NCBI GenBank assembly: GCA_028023455.1
Contig: JAQFVV010012497.1
Location: 4,156,001 to 4,220,000 of the forward strand
DNA from: Epiperipatus broadwayi
Lineage: Eukaryota > Onychophora > Udeonychophora > Euonychophora > Peripatidae
Direction: 5' to 3'
Length of the DNA stretch: 64,000 bases
The translations under genes and the position numbers were made by a program. The notes beneath the pieces were generated by a model, which saw only the letters and a program-made list of their open reading frames with translations, did not search any database and was not told the origin of the DNA. Positions 20,755 through 31,950 of this stretch are shown here, piece after piece. Each line of letters opens with the position of its first letter. Position 1 is the first letter of the stretch.

Positions 20755-20895
20755 AGTTGTTTTGGTGCATTGGTAGAGGTGCAGATTCTGGAGCTTATGG
20801 TTCATGGGTTGCATCCAGATCTGTCAATTCAGTGCATACATTTCTTATGAACCCCGAGTAATAAAACATTTCATTATTATTATTACTATTATTGA
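20755..20895 (+). repeat. tRNA-derived SINE
   Basis: The head ggtgcattggtagaggtgca resembles a tRNA D-arm/A-box region. A B-box-like gggttgcatccag follows, then the body, the tail cttatgaaccccgagtaata, and a (TTA)n tract. It is the best preserved copy of the SINE whose tail recurs at 12.9, 15.1, 16.0 and 53.2 kb. Confidence 0.6.
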
Positions 20896-20949
20896 GACGA
20901 TATATTAGATATTCATAAATATATTCATATATAAACTACATACAATTAT

Positions 20950-22590
20950 AACAATTTTTTACATGGTGAAAATATTAAAACATTAAATATAACCCTAATG
21001 TATTTTCAAAGCCAAGAATGCTTTTCAACGACAAATGATATATTGAAAACAAAAGGAAAACTTACATTAACTGTATATGATTCAAAATGCACTCCAGTAA
21101 ATAATATTAGATTTCCTGTTTTTGATTGAATTCTAATTTCTAATATTATGTTCAGTGGAAATCATCTGTACTTTTTTATATTTAAAATATGAGAGCTCAT
21201 TGGAGCCATGTACAATTAAATATATGTTTATATATCCATTTTTGTTTAGAGTATAACATTAGTTTTTAATGTTCTTGATCTTTTTTTCATGTTAAGTTTT
21301 CAATGATAGAGCTTTTGTAGTCTATTATGTATGCATACATATATAAATAATAATAAAAGTCATCGGAAAGTAAAAAAAAAAAACGTACAAGAAAATTGGG
21401 TGGGCTTTAAAATAGAAGCAAGTGTTTCAATGTAAAATGTGTTGATTATAATATTTTTGCAGTTTTGCAAAATATTTTTGCATTTTTCTATTTGTTTTAA
21501 TTTTAAAAGTATTCAATCTTTATAAATCCAGTACTGAAATTACTGCATAATGTCATTTATAGCAGTTTGGGTTTTGGAAGAATATGCTAAATCATTTTTA
21601 CTTTTTCTAATAATATCTTTTGAATATTCTTAAATCCAAGATAGATTCAAATGCTTATTTTTAAAATCTTTCTCAAATTTATTAATCTTATTCAATTTTT
21701 TAAAATTCCTCAATGACACTTCATGTATATTTCAGCAAAACCACATGTATACTATTATTTACTTAAAAACAACAACAATAATTTTAGATGCTATTCTCAT
21801 AACTTCTTCATAAAAACTTATGCTTAGTGCCTTTTATTACATATAAACAGTATAAATTTATACATATCATGTACATTATAGCTCTGAAGAAGACTGTTGG
21901 ACAATCAAAACTCAGCTATTTTTGAAATTGTTTATAATAAAATACTATAATTCCATTAAGTAAAGTGCATAGAAAAGTATTTTAGTATTGTTTGCTTACA
22001 TTAGTTTTTAAATGGATGACTATTGTTTGAGCTTTTTATGTTTTTCTTTTTTATATTTATTTACATAATAAATTATATAAACATTTTATAATTATCAGTC
22101 ATTACACGCTTGTGATACTGAAATTTTAAAAGATCTTAACTGCTCTATTAACTCGTGAAAAAATAAATGAATCCAATCTTTGGAGATTTTGGTACCTATA
22201 TATCAGTGGTGAATTCTGAAAAAAGTAAGCCATGCTAATTTATATACATATAGCTTTTTAATTCTTAAAAAAATGTTTTAATTTAAAAAAAAAAATTAAA
22301 ATAAGGCTTCATTTCTAATTTTAAATTTGCGCCATAAAATTTTAGATTATTCATGAAATTTATAAAATTATTAAAATACATTTCCATTTTCATCTGGATC
22401 AAAGTGAAAGTTGCCATGAGACTTTCAATTAGAATTTATTACCAATAAATAAATTATCATGTGATTAGTTAAGGCGGTTCGTGTAACATTTCAGCATTGT
22501 AGTGCCAAATTGAGCATAATAGTTTGACTCAATTGACTAAATAAATTTGCTTTCTGGCTAAAATGAAAACCAGTTTGTTTTTTAAAACAT
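20950..22590. other. Non-coding sequence with repeat fragments
   Basis: 20955-21030 shares catggtgaaaatattaaaac and the taaccctaatg motif with the palindrome at 39260. 21882-21925 holds a Penelope-type hammerhead-like phrase, entered separately. Otherwise it is AT-rich, with an A-run at 21372-21383. Confidence 0.4.
21882..21925 (+). ncRNA. Penelope-type hammerhead-like relic
   Basis: CTGAAGA is followed by a GACTGT-TGG-ACAATC hairpin and AAAAC. Position 7 of the hammerhead core may vary, so CTGAAGA is acceptable, but GAAA reads AAAA here. A related copy sits at 62952. The CTGANGA-AG-hairpin-GAAAC order resembles motifs associated with Penelope-like elements. That is recalled family knowledge, not something shown here. 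Confidence 0.25.
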
Positions 22591-22595
22591 CTTGC

Positions 22596-22690
22596 AAATG
22601 TCTAGCCGAGAGGTATCGCAGCCGCCATGCAAGCAAGTAGTTGGTTGCAGACGGTTGTGGGTTCGCGTCCCGGCCGATGCTATGACATAT
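22596..22690 (+). repeat. tRNA-like SINE head with A and B boxes
   Basis: tagccgagagg matches the A-box consensus, and gggttcgcgtcccgg, about 60 bp downstream, matches the B box. The segment is markedly GC-richer than its surroundings. The T-arm pairs only partly and the acceptor ends do not pair, so it is not a functional tRNA gene. A tRNA-derived SINE or tRNA pseudogene is likelier. Confidence 0.55.
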
Positions 22691-22694
22691 GAAA

Positions 22695-24020
22695 AAAGCT
22701 GTCATCAGATTAAATTTCCAAAGGGATTCACTTTTTTTTTTAGTTTGTAATTAACAAATATATCAATGAAATTGACATTTATATTTATTTAGATAGTGAT
22801 TTTCCTCCATCAGCATTGAAAACAATATCATAGCACATTGATACTCAGCTAATCATCTTAAATTAATTTAAAATCTTTAATTTCTAACTAAGAATATATA
22901 GATATCCATTTAACAATTTCTATTGGATAGATAGCTTTGTTATGGGTCATCTACTCGAAAGAAAAATTCTAACACTTTGCAGTTGAAAAATTTCAAAGTT
23001 TATCTGGCCCAGATTCAAAACCCAAATCATATGCATGACAAAGTATGTATAGCCATATAAGCTCTCTTATATTTGTTTAATTATAAATGTAAAAAAACAA
23101 TTTAGTAGACGAGGTTAAAAGTAATATATAAACTTGACATTGCTAAATATTTTATCATAAACTGAAAAATTCATGTTGATTTATTTTTATTAAGAATTAA
23201 TCATTTATTATATCATCCTTCTAAAAATAATTTGAACAGTGGAGGTGATACACCTGGGTATGATGCATGGACTATAAGCTCTAGAATCTGCCATTCTTAC
23301 TAGTATATCAAACCATGCAGAGATTTGTAGTAATGATATATTAGAATAATATTTTGAAATAAATGTTCTCATAATATATAACTTTAATATTAACTTTTAG
23401 CTATTGAGAAATAGTTTCTGCAATTTTAGAATGAAAACACACATATAATCATTTTATTTTGAATAATATATTTTTTAATTTTCAAATTTCATTTATAATA
23501 AAAATACTAATTGTTATTTTTTGTTCCTGTCACCTCATCTCCACCATATTGCAATTATCCACCAGCAGCTGTTTGTTTAATATATGCTTAGTGAGAGAGA
23601 TTGGTCTTTCTTTCTGCACTATTTGGTGGTTGGGAAGTTGTGGAGATGAGATGAAGATGCACTGATAGGAAAAAAAAAACATTGAAGAAAACTAATCCTT
23701 ATTTGTATATATATATAAGTCTTATTTTTTATTCATGTATTTTGTCATTTTTCTTATTTTTTTATTACTTTATTTTCAAGTAACTGCTAAATAGTATGCT
23801 AAAATGTCATGTGGACCAAATAGTACAAAAATCTATACATGTATATGTTGTGCATAAAAAAGTAATACTATATAAGTTTCCAAAAATCATATACATATAG
23901 AATGTTAAAAATATATACATATATTTACACATGTACAATATATATGTTTTAGGTATAAATGTAATTCTGTAATTGTTTTAATAACAATTTAATGTATTTT
24001 AATTAGTAGTATAAAAAAAA
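22695..24020. other. AT-rich non-coding sequence
   Basis: No element is recognised. The frame at 23459-23665 is hydrophobic low-complexity with no family motif. T- and A-runs occur near 22730 and 23670. Confidence 0.5.
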
Positions 24021-24021
24021 T

Positions 24022-24345
24022 GTCACTATTAACATCATTTATTTTCTTTATTACTTTTACAATGCTTCATATAATTTAGCCCACTATTGACAGTTTTGGG
24101 TGTCCCAGCAATCTTCAGAACTATAGCCAACACAATATAAATACATGAATACAAATTTACATGAACATATAATTTTACATTTTATTTATATATATAAAAG
24201 TATATATTCACATATATTTGTATTGTGTTGGTTATAATTCTGAATAAGATGGATGGGACAATTGAAATTGTCAATAATGGGTTGTAATTATATGAAGCCT
24301 TGTAGAAGTAATAAAGAAAATAAATGATATTAATATTATATGGAT
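24022..24345. repeat. Foldback with ~125-bp arms
   Basis: The left arm (24022-24145) and right arm (24215-24345) are reverse complements: catttattttctttattact versus agtaataaagaaaataaatg, cactattgacagttttg versus aattgtcaataatggg, and agccaacacaatata versus tattgtgttggtta. The loop is AT-rich. No coding content. Confidence 0.6.
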
Positions 24346-25309
24346 TTGGCAATGCAATAAGAAAAATAAAGTTATAATACAGTACTTCATAAAAAAATAA
24401 TGTCATTGTACAAATTTTAGAAAAGATTTATTGCTTTATTTTTGAGTAATGTTAACTTTTATTTGGTTAAAATATAATAAATCATACTTGTAATTTTAGA
24501 ATGGCAAATCATGAAAAAAAAATCACCTAAGAAACATTCCCACCCAACAATATGAATACCAAAGAATTCCACATTTTTTTATTTATATTTACACTGTAAA
24601 TTCAATGTCTTAAATACAGCTTTATTGTATAGACTATATATACTTGTAAATTAAAATACTATAAAATGTTTTTTATTTGTAACATTTTATAATTTTAAAT
24701 AAATTTTTTTACTAATAACCGGCTCTTTTTTTTTTAACGTTTTTATTAAATGCAACTCATTCACAATGGGAAATTTATTTATAGATTTAACAATCAAAGA
24801 CACTGTTGGAAAAAAAACTGATCGTAAAATTTCAGTTATTTTTAAAGCACTATATCTTTTAATAACTACTATTATTCAATTTAAAAGTGCAGCATTTCTA
24901 GAATGCATTTATTTAATGATATTGTCTAGGATAAATATTAACCGATTATTTACTAATCATTTTATTAGGCCATAAATTATTCAGCCCAATTCTATTAAAA
25001 ATTAATATATCAATTATTAAATTCCAGCATGAAAATTACTCATTTAACATCTTCCTCATTTGTCAGATCATGAATGAAGGCTGATTCTGCCAGAAATATA
25101 TCTTAGAGATTATTTGTCCTTTGCATATGCCTTTATCTATATATTTTAAGAGTAAGTTGAATTCAAAAGCTGTATTATGTGTCGAATGTACCATGCATGA
25201 GAAAGAAATTGGGGAGTTTAAAGTTTATATTTGGGCAGAAAAAATAATTTATAGCCTAATAAAATGATTAGTAAATAGTTTTTACTCCAGATTAAAAGAA
25301 AATGCTAAT
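24346..25309. other. AT-rich non-coding sequence
   Basis: Nothing recognised. The frame at 24766-24975 lacks a known motif. Confidence 0.5.
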
Positions 25310-25413
25310 GGGTTTATTGCTCAGGAGTTTATAAAAAATTTGAGTGCCAGAATTGAACCTGTGACCTCCTGATTCCAAGTCGGATGCTCTACCAACTGTG
25401 CCAACCCGTATGG
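25310..25413 (-). repeat. tRNA-derived SINE, minus strand
   Basis: On the minus strand gttggcacagttggtagagc (A-box region) is followed by an anticodon-arm-like stem around CTTGGAA and a B box GGTTCAATTCTGG. The tail reads toward lower coordinates and contains aaactcctgagcaataaacc, like the other SINE copies. The tRNA head is well kept, but acceptor pairing is poor, so a SINE is preferred over a tRNA gene. Confidence 0.6.
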
Positions 25414-28047
25414 ATAATATTATCAAAATGAATATATGCAAGCAGTTTTACTTGTAAATTGAATTATAGTACTTTGCTACAAATAAATACTAAATTATTA
25501 TGATAAAGATATGTATGATCAAGAATCTGCTTCATAAGAATCATTTGGGTTTTCTAAATGTCTTTATCCATATCTTTTAAAAATATTAAAATATAAAGTT
25601 TTTATTATGTATATTATAATGGTTGGGGTGTATTTGAGTCTTCCCGTGTCTGCCGTACAAGGATGCCACCAAGCCATTCGAACCTGGAAAATTTATATAG
25701 TAGGCAGATACAGTAAGATCCAGAATTTAAATAAATACGACCGAAATACCCCAGTGACTAGCTCGCAGAGCAGCAGAGATAATGTATAAGATTAAAAAAA
25801 TAAAATAAGCCACTGCCAGATTAACAATACACAGAAATATTTATTTTGCACATATATAAAATTCAGAATTATTTATTTTAGTATGTTTACTTTAGAATTT
25901 GATTTACTTTTTAATTTTTTTATTTTATAAGTTCGTACAGATGAATTCATTAATATTTTATTAGAGTCGAGTATGGATATACTACATAGATTGCACTTGA
26001 AAAAGAAAATGTTCTATATCCCTTATTTAACCCTAGGCTAAAAGTTTACAGTCAAACTAACACCAATCTGTCTGATATATCGATGTATTCAATGCAACAT
26101 GAATACGACAGCACAATACCGTACTGTCAGAAATGTACATCCGAACAGCATGGTTGTAGAAGAAATTGTTCCTCGTCCAATACAGGAATGCTATGTCTGT
26201 GTGGTGAAAACAACAATACAAAAAAAAAGAATTCCATAGGAAAGGATTGCGGTCCTTTTTGCCGACTTACAATCCCATTCCATAGGCTAAAGGGATGATC
26301 CAAGGAGCAGGGAATACCGTCTGACTCCAATGGCCAATAAGAAATAGACTTATTTTTCCCAAATGCGGCGTATAATGTGATCCTGCATGTAGCAGATCTT
26401 CATGCTACATTTACTAATAACACCGATGCATACAACCCATTAATCCAATTTAACTGTGAAACAAATGACCTAATATCAAACCCCCTTTAATTAAACTAAC
26501 ACAACTTTATGATCTATGCAGACGTCAACACACAACTTAAATTTAACATTTATTAAAAGTTTAGCTTAACAGAAAAAAAAATCATAATAAATACTTAAAG
26601 GAACGGAAAAAATAAATTAATGGAAATGATTTTAAAACTACATATGATAAAAGTAATTATTAATAAATGATTTGGTTTGGTCAGATAGGAATTTATATTT
26701 TTATTTGAATACTGGAAGAGTTTTATAGTTAAAGTTCATTAGTTATATAAAGTTCTTACGGTTTTAGCTGCTTGTAATTTGAATCCCGTTTCTAATTCCC
26801 ATGACATCCTGGGGAGACTGGTATGCCATTAGCCATTCTGTTGGTATTTATCCAGAGGTCCTTTACTGTAGCTGGTATAGTTCTTTGCAGGATTTTATTG
26901 CAGGACCCTGGTATCCTGGGGATCCGCAATATAGGAAAACAATATTTCATTTCTTTTGGAAAAATTGAAGGGATTGAAAGTGCATCTTTTCAATCCCTTC
27001 TTCAACTCTCCCAGACTTAACACATATAGCACACAATAATTTATTTCCAATCTTTTCCTTTTTATATTAAAATTGCGGATTAACTGGACATGATGTCATG
27101 ATGATGATGATTCTTTCACTGTGGTCTTGGATTTTTTTATTGGCTATTCTGATCTTATTATTTTTCTCTCCTATCTGACCTTTAATTATAAATTTTGAGA
27201 TGCCCAAGGGCTAGTTTACTTAAGACTAATTAAAAATAATTTCCATTTTTAGCCTTTTACACAATAGAATTAATTAAATTTTGTACATTCTTATATTTTT
27301 ATCTCTAAATCAGTTTTTTCTGAAAATTTAGTAGTAAAATACTTTTTTTTAATAAAGTTTTCTTTTAATAATTTTCCATCTGTGTGATTTTATATATATA
27401 CGAGTTTAGATGGCTTTTAATTTTCAATTTTTAAAAACAAATTTTTATTTGCGAACTTTTATTTTTAAATTATAATTTTACTTATTATAATAATGTAACA
27501 GCATGTGTGCCCGTTACAATATATTTTAATGGGAATAAATTTTTGAAGAGACATCAGTTCCTATAATCGTATGCAGTAAGCCTAGTTGCCACATCATATA
27601 AAAAAATGGCAAATTGCATTTCAGGAATTAATTCTCAGGCCAGCTGTTCTGGAGCACTACTGACAACCCCTGAAAATATAACAGCTGCCCACTTTGTACT
27701 AAAACTGCAATGGTGACTCAGTATCAAAACATATACATATATCATAGGGGATGATCAATATTTCACAATACATGTCGATTTTTTCACCTATGAGTTCAGA
27801 TGCACTACATAAATTTTGTGCTATTAATTTTTATATAAAATGTGTTAAAAGTAAATATTTTTTTCTATAATTTATTATAATATAAAAAGTTATATTTAGA
27901 AGGTAATAAACCTTCCTCACTAGCACTGTACATAATATTAAATCAGTGTTATGTTTAATTTCATCAGCTATTCTATATGTAACAATGTGGATAAAGAAAA
28001 CCATCACATCCAGTAATATCTAGTTGTCTTAGATTCCCTTATCTTTT
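25414..28047. other. Unassigned region with compositionally distinct segments
   Basis: 25610-25790 and 26040-26530 are GC-richer than their surroundings. 26083-26298 is a small Cys-rich open frame (YCQKCTSEQHGCRRNC, then LCLCGENN) that overlaps an equally open minus-strand frame. Neither matches a family I recognise. 26770-27010 ends with a short hairpin around ttgaagggattgaaagtgca / ttttcaatcccttcttcaa. 27560-27760 is also less AT-rich but unrecognised. Confidence 0.4.
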
Positions 28048-28602
28048 AATGTTTTGACTGCATGGTTGATTTTGATGGATATGGATTATGTGGACAATAT
28101 GGTCAAATGTTGCATAATTACAATGTGTGATAGTAGCTAGATGGGTCTACAACGATCCTAACACATTGTGACAGACTTTGTCTTACATAGATGCTTCTAT
28201 TAAAACATCTATGATAGACATGAAACTAAAATGTACAATTTAAATTATGCCTGTGGACAATGTGTCAGTCAGAAAACCATTTAAAATTACTCCTCTGCAT
28301 GTACTAAACCCATATAGAAAACAACACTTTCCTTCGACTGATTTGTTAAGCAACTTATTTTATACTAAGAACAGAGTTTTTGGGCTGGCACCTTGTCCTC
28401 AAGCATCATTTAAATTGCGCATTTTGATAATCAAAAGTTTCATGTCTGTCATAGATGGTTCAATAAATACAGCTATGTAAGACAGTCTGCTACAATGCAT
28501 TATCCCACTGTAGGCCTATCTAGCTACTATCACACTTTGTAATTATGCCATATTTCCCATATAATCTATGCCCATCAATGTCAACCATGAAATCAAAACA
28601 TT
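28048..28602. repeat. Inverted repeat with ~170-bp arms
   Basis: The left arm (28048-28215) and right arm (about 28440-28602) are reverse complements: aatgttttgactgcatggttg versus caaccatgaaatcaaaaca, tagtagctagatgggt versus gcctatctagctacta, and ctatgatagacatgaaact versus gtttcatgtctgtcatag. The interior frame (28247-28480) has no recognised family. This is the first of three nested or adjoining inverted repeats. Confidence 0.65.
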
Positions 28603-28605
28603 ATG

Positions 28606-28829
28606 CCAATAAACATCACATGATCACCATTTCTTATGATTGCTTATAACTGTTATTAAAACAGGTAAAACTTTCCAGACAGTATTGCTACTCAGTGCAA
28701 GCCAGAGTAATCAATGGATACCAGAAGGCTTACTCTGGCTTGCATTGAGTGGCAATAGTGTATGGAGAGTTTTAATAACAGTTATAAGTAAGCATAAGAA
28801 ATGGTGATCAAGTGATGCTTATTGGTTTA
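28606..28829. repeat. Near-perfect palindrome with minimal loop
   Basis: The arms ccaataaacatcacatgatc… and …gatcaagtgatgcttattgg meet around 28702-28728 at agccagagta…tactctggct. The same arm sequence (ccattgattactctggctt…gtggcaata) recurs at 29160-29215, so this is a rearranged terminal piece of foldback family 2. Confidence 0.65.
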
Positions 28830-28849
28830 AAACCAATCCAGCCTAATAG

Positions 28850-29225
28850 GATAGTGGTGGCTATGGTTATTAAAGAACCAAAGACATCAAAATGTATAGG
28901 TACTGAAATGAGTTCAGACCTATATGACTATAAGCTAATGAGCTTGGATTGAAAATATTGTGTTTTCAATTTAAGGCTCATAGTTTTATAGTCAAGTAGA
29001 GATAAAAGATGGCTTCTGGAGGGTTGCATTAGATCCTAAGATCTAGTTTGCAGTGCTCTCAGATCCAAGACTCCTCACTGATGAAGGTCACAAGACAGAA
29101 ACTAGTCTGGGAATATTGAATGAATAGCCACTAGATGGGGATTTTATTCACAAGCCTTCTGGCATCCATTGATTACTCTGGCTTGCACCGAGTGGCAATA
29201 CTGTATGGAGAGTTTCGCCTGTTTT
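28850..29225 (+). repeat. Foldback family 2, copy at 28.85-29.2 kb
   Basis: Shares the spacer (aaagacatcaaaatgtatag, then cattgtgttttcaat-like) and right arm (gcttctggagggttgcatta, gtgctctcagat, ctagatggggat, tccattgattactctgg) with the 13.75-14.33 kb element. It carries a conserved hammerhead-like core at 29074-29111. Confidence 0.65.
29074..29111 (+). ncRNA. Hammerhead-like motif, family 2
   Basis: CTCA directly before CTGATGA (29078-29084), a 13-nt segment able to form GTC-ACAA-GAC, GAAA (29098-29101), CTAGTC ending in the GUC cleavage triplet, then TGGG. CTCA pairs with TGGG to give a 4-bp stem I. Stem III would be only C-G plus the A-U core pair with a two-base loop, so cleavage in cis is doubtful. 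Confidence 0.35.
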
Positions 29226-31000
29226 AAATCAAAACATTAAAAGATAATGGAATTAAGTCAACCAGATATTATTGAATGTGATGATTTTTTTATTCAGATC
29301 GATACCTATAGAAGAGCTGATGGAACTAAACAAGATACTAGATATGATCATATAAAAATTTAAATATATATATTGCTTACTTTATATAAGACTCTTGTGT
29401 CTGTTCATTTCATCAAACTTTAATGTTTGGAATTAAGCAAAATGTTTTTGAATCTCTCAGATATGATCTCACTTTACTTTTTACACATTTCATTGATGGT
29501 AATAATTTTTTTAAAGAATAAAACCACAATTCTTATTCTTTAATAAATAAAGTTAAATAAGTGGCAAACATAGAACTTTTTTTTTTCTTTAATCTGATTG
29601 AATGAATTTAAATTTTTGTTATATATATAAATTCTGAATATTAATAAAAAACTTATTTTTGAATTACAGTATTACTTTACAAGACCTAAAATTACTTTTT
29701 CTTTTTATAATCAAGATTGCAATGCACCAAAATTCAAAGAGCCAAGTTTGGCACATATGTTGTAGGTTGGCTGTCCTGATCTAGTACAATGTACCTCATC
29801 ACAAATTAGCTTATTTCAATGCAGCTCCATATTAATCAAGACAGAATCAGATATATACTAAAATCCCAATTTTTTAATTGTATTTTTCATTATAGAGACT
29901 AAACTGCTAACAGAATAATAAAATAACTAGAGAAATTGTTATTGTCTATTATATTTTGTAATTAATTATTTCCAAATATATAAAATATGATGAATTTATA
30001 TTCTGTAATAAAAAAAATATATACTTCAGCAATGATATTTTCATAGCTAAATATGATTAAGACTTTTTGAAAATCAGGTTTGCTAATTCTAAAATGTCTT
30101 TTCATAAAGGTCACTGTCAACAAGTGTTAAAAACTATTGGTAATACTTTGTTATCATTATCAGTGTAATATTTTATAAAAAGTATTACAAAGTAAAAAGT
30201 ATATTATCAAAGAAGTGTTTTTATAAGTAAAATTTCTGACATTAGAATGGCAGAAAATGTCAATAATGAAATCTTTTTTTTTTTCAAGTATGAAAAAATT
30301 ATTTACTTTTTAGCAAATATTTTTTAAAGGCAAAACTTTAAAATACTATTTTTTTTTTTTAAAGGAAAACATATTATTATTTTAAAAGTCATTTTCTAGA
30401 AAGTCGTTTAACATCAGGAAATTATTATGTCATCATCTGCAATAGTTATTGTATTTAATACTAACAAATCACCAAACAATCAGGCTTTAAATACTAATGG
30501 TAAAAATTTACATGCATCTGATAGCACTAGAGTTGAGAACTATTCTGGTTTTAATAATAAAATGATGTCCGAGTACTGGAAATGATAAAATTGAACTTTG
30601 ATTTAAAGGTCTATTGTTGATTCCATCGTCACAGAGTAATTTATCAAACATGAAATAATCATCATAATATTTAGTCATCTATAAGATCTATGGCTTCAGA
30701 ATGAAGTTTGCTATTAACTGAAGGAAGAACCATTGATTTTTCTTTGAGAGCTTAAAAGAACCAAGTATAAAAATTCCCAATGTCCTCTCCATCCCTTTAC
30801 ATCATTGCAGCAATTATTATTGCATGATTATTGACAAAGCATATAAACGTAGAGAATAGACTTTTCACTAATATTCATCAGTCAATGTGGTGAGTTTATT
30901 GGTTTTTATCTCTTGAGTTTAAGATAATACTGTGGGGGTTTTTTTTTCAGTTGCCTGATAGTTCTTAATGGAAATTATCAGTTGAGTTTTTTGAAGGCAG
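29226..31000. other. AT-rich non-coding sequence
   Basis: T- and A-runs near 29580, 30270 and 30345. No element or coding segment is recognised before the LINE remnant that starts near 31030. Confidence 0.45.
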
Positions 31001-31029
31001 AATGAATGGGTGTATAAATAAATTGTTTA

Positions 31030-31950
31030 AATAGATATTTACAATCATGACAGACAAAACTATATTCTATGCCTTTATTCCCATAAGAAATATAAAATCA
31101 CCAACCAAGATAGTGGCTGAAGGTGGAAAATGTTAAGAATTCCTTGAGTGTGCACCCAGACTGCCATTCAATGATGACCTTTTGTTTAAGTACTTCAACT
31201 GCATATCACTTTCAAGTGAAGAAAGAGTTGAAATTAGAACTATATAATGTTAAATGGGGTATTTTTGGACTCTGAGAAAGACAAGGTGAAGAGATAATTG
31301 ATTTAAGAAATGGATACCTAATTTACTACAAATGCATAAATATTGGAATAAGAAGTAAAGTTGAATTCATTATAAATAAAAAATGGAAGAACAACATTGT
31401 GGAGTTTGATGGTGTATTGGACAGAGTGGCAAAATTAGTTATTCAATTTAATAAAAAGATACTAAATGCACATAATCCAAGTATATATCCTAACAAGTTG
31501 TAATGAAGAAATAAAAAAATATAGAGTTGAATGAAATGCTTTTGATCAGGCCAAACAATATTTTTAAATTGTTATCGGAAACTTTAATGATAAAAATAGT
31601 AAATAATTGAGATGAAAGTGTTGTGCATAAATTTAATTATGTAATAAAAATGAGAGCTTGTGGAATTCAGGGGGGGGGGGGACAGGACGGGGACGGACCT
31701 GTATATTAAGAATTATTTTTCTGAGAAAAATGCTAAGTGGAAATGGCAATAGAAGTGTCCAAATGTAGGTACAATAGAATTGGCTAATATTTTGACTACT
31801 AGAGAATATGGATTTTAAGATTGAAATGTTCTTAATATTTTCAATGCAGGAAGGGATCATCAAATAATGAGATATAAGATAAGTATTAATGCTAAACTAG
31901 AGAGACAAAAATTATTAAGAAAAACAGTATTCATAATTTATATTCCTAAC
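31030..31950 (+). pseudogene. LINE AP-endonuclease domain remnant
   Basis: Frameshifted pieces match the endonuclease region of RTE-like LINEs annotated as craniofacial-development-protein-2-like. LRNGYLIYYKC-like and NNIVEFDGVLDRVAKLVIQF segments lie at about 31300-31450. KNAKWKW, FNAGRDHQIMRYKI and KLERQKLLRKT segments, the (S/T)-G-x-DH-R end of the domain, lie at 31715-31930. Stops and frameshifts are frequent. A poly-G run at 31669-31681 interrupts it. The small minus-strand frame at 31633-31863 is a shadow. Confidence 0.6.

Noticed and set aside
22596-22690. Functional tRNA gene
   Set aside because: A and B boxes are present, but acceptor-stem pairing and most of the T-stem are missing; a SINE head or pseudogene fits better.
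25340-25413. Functional tRNA gene on the minus strand
   Set aside because: D-arm, anticodon-like and T-arm sequences are visible, but the acceptor ends do not pair and it continues into a SINE tail.
31669-31681. G-runs here and at 5980, 47051, 53670 and 63883 as G-quadruplex elements
   Set aside because: They are single uninterrupted G-tracts, not four spaced tracts, and may be length-uncertain sequencing homopolymers.
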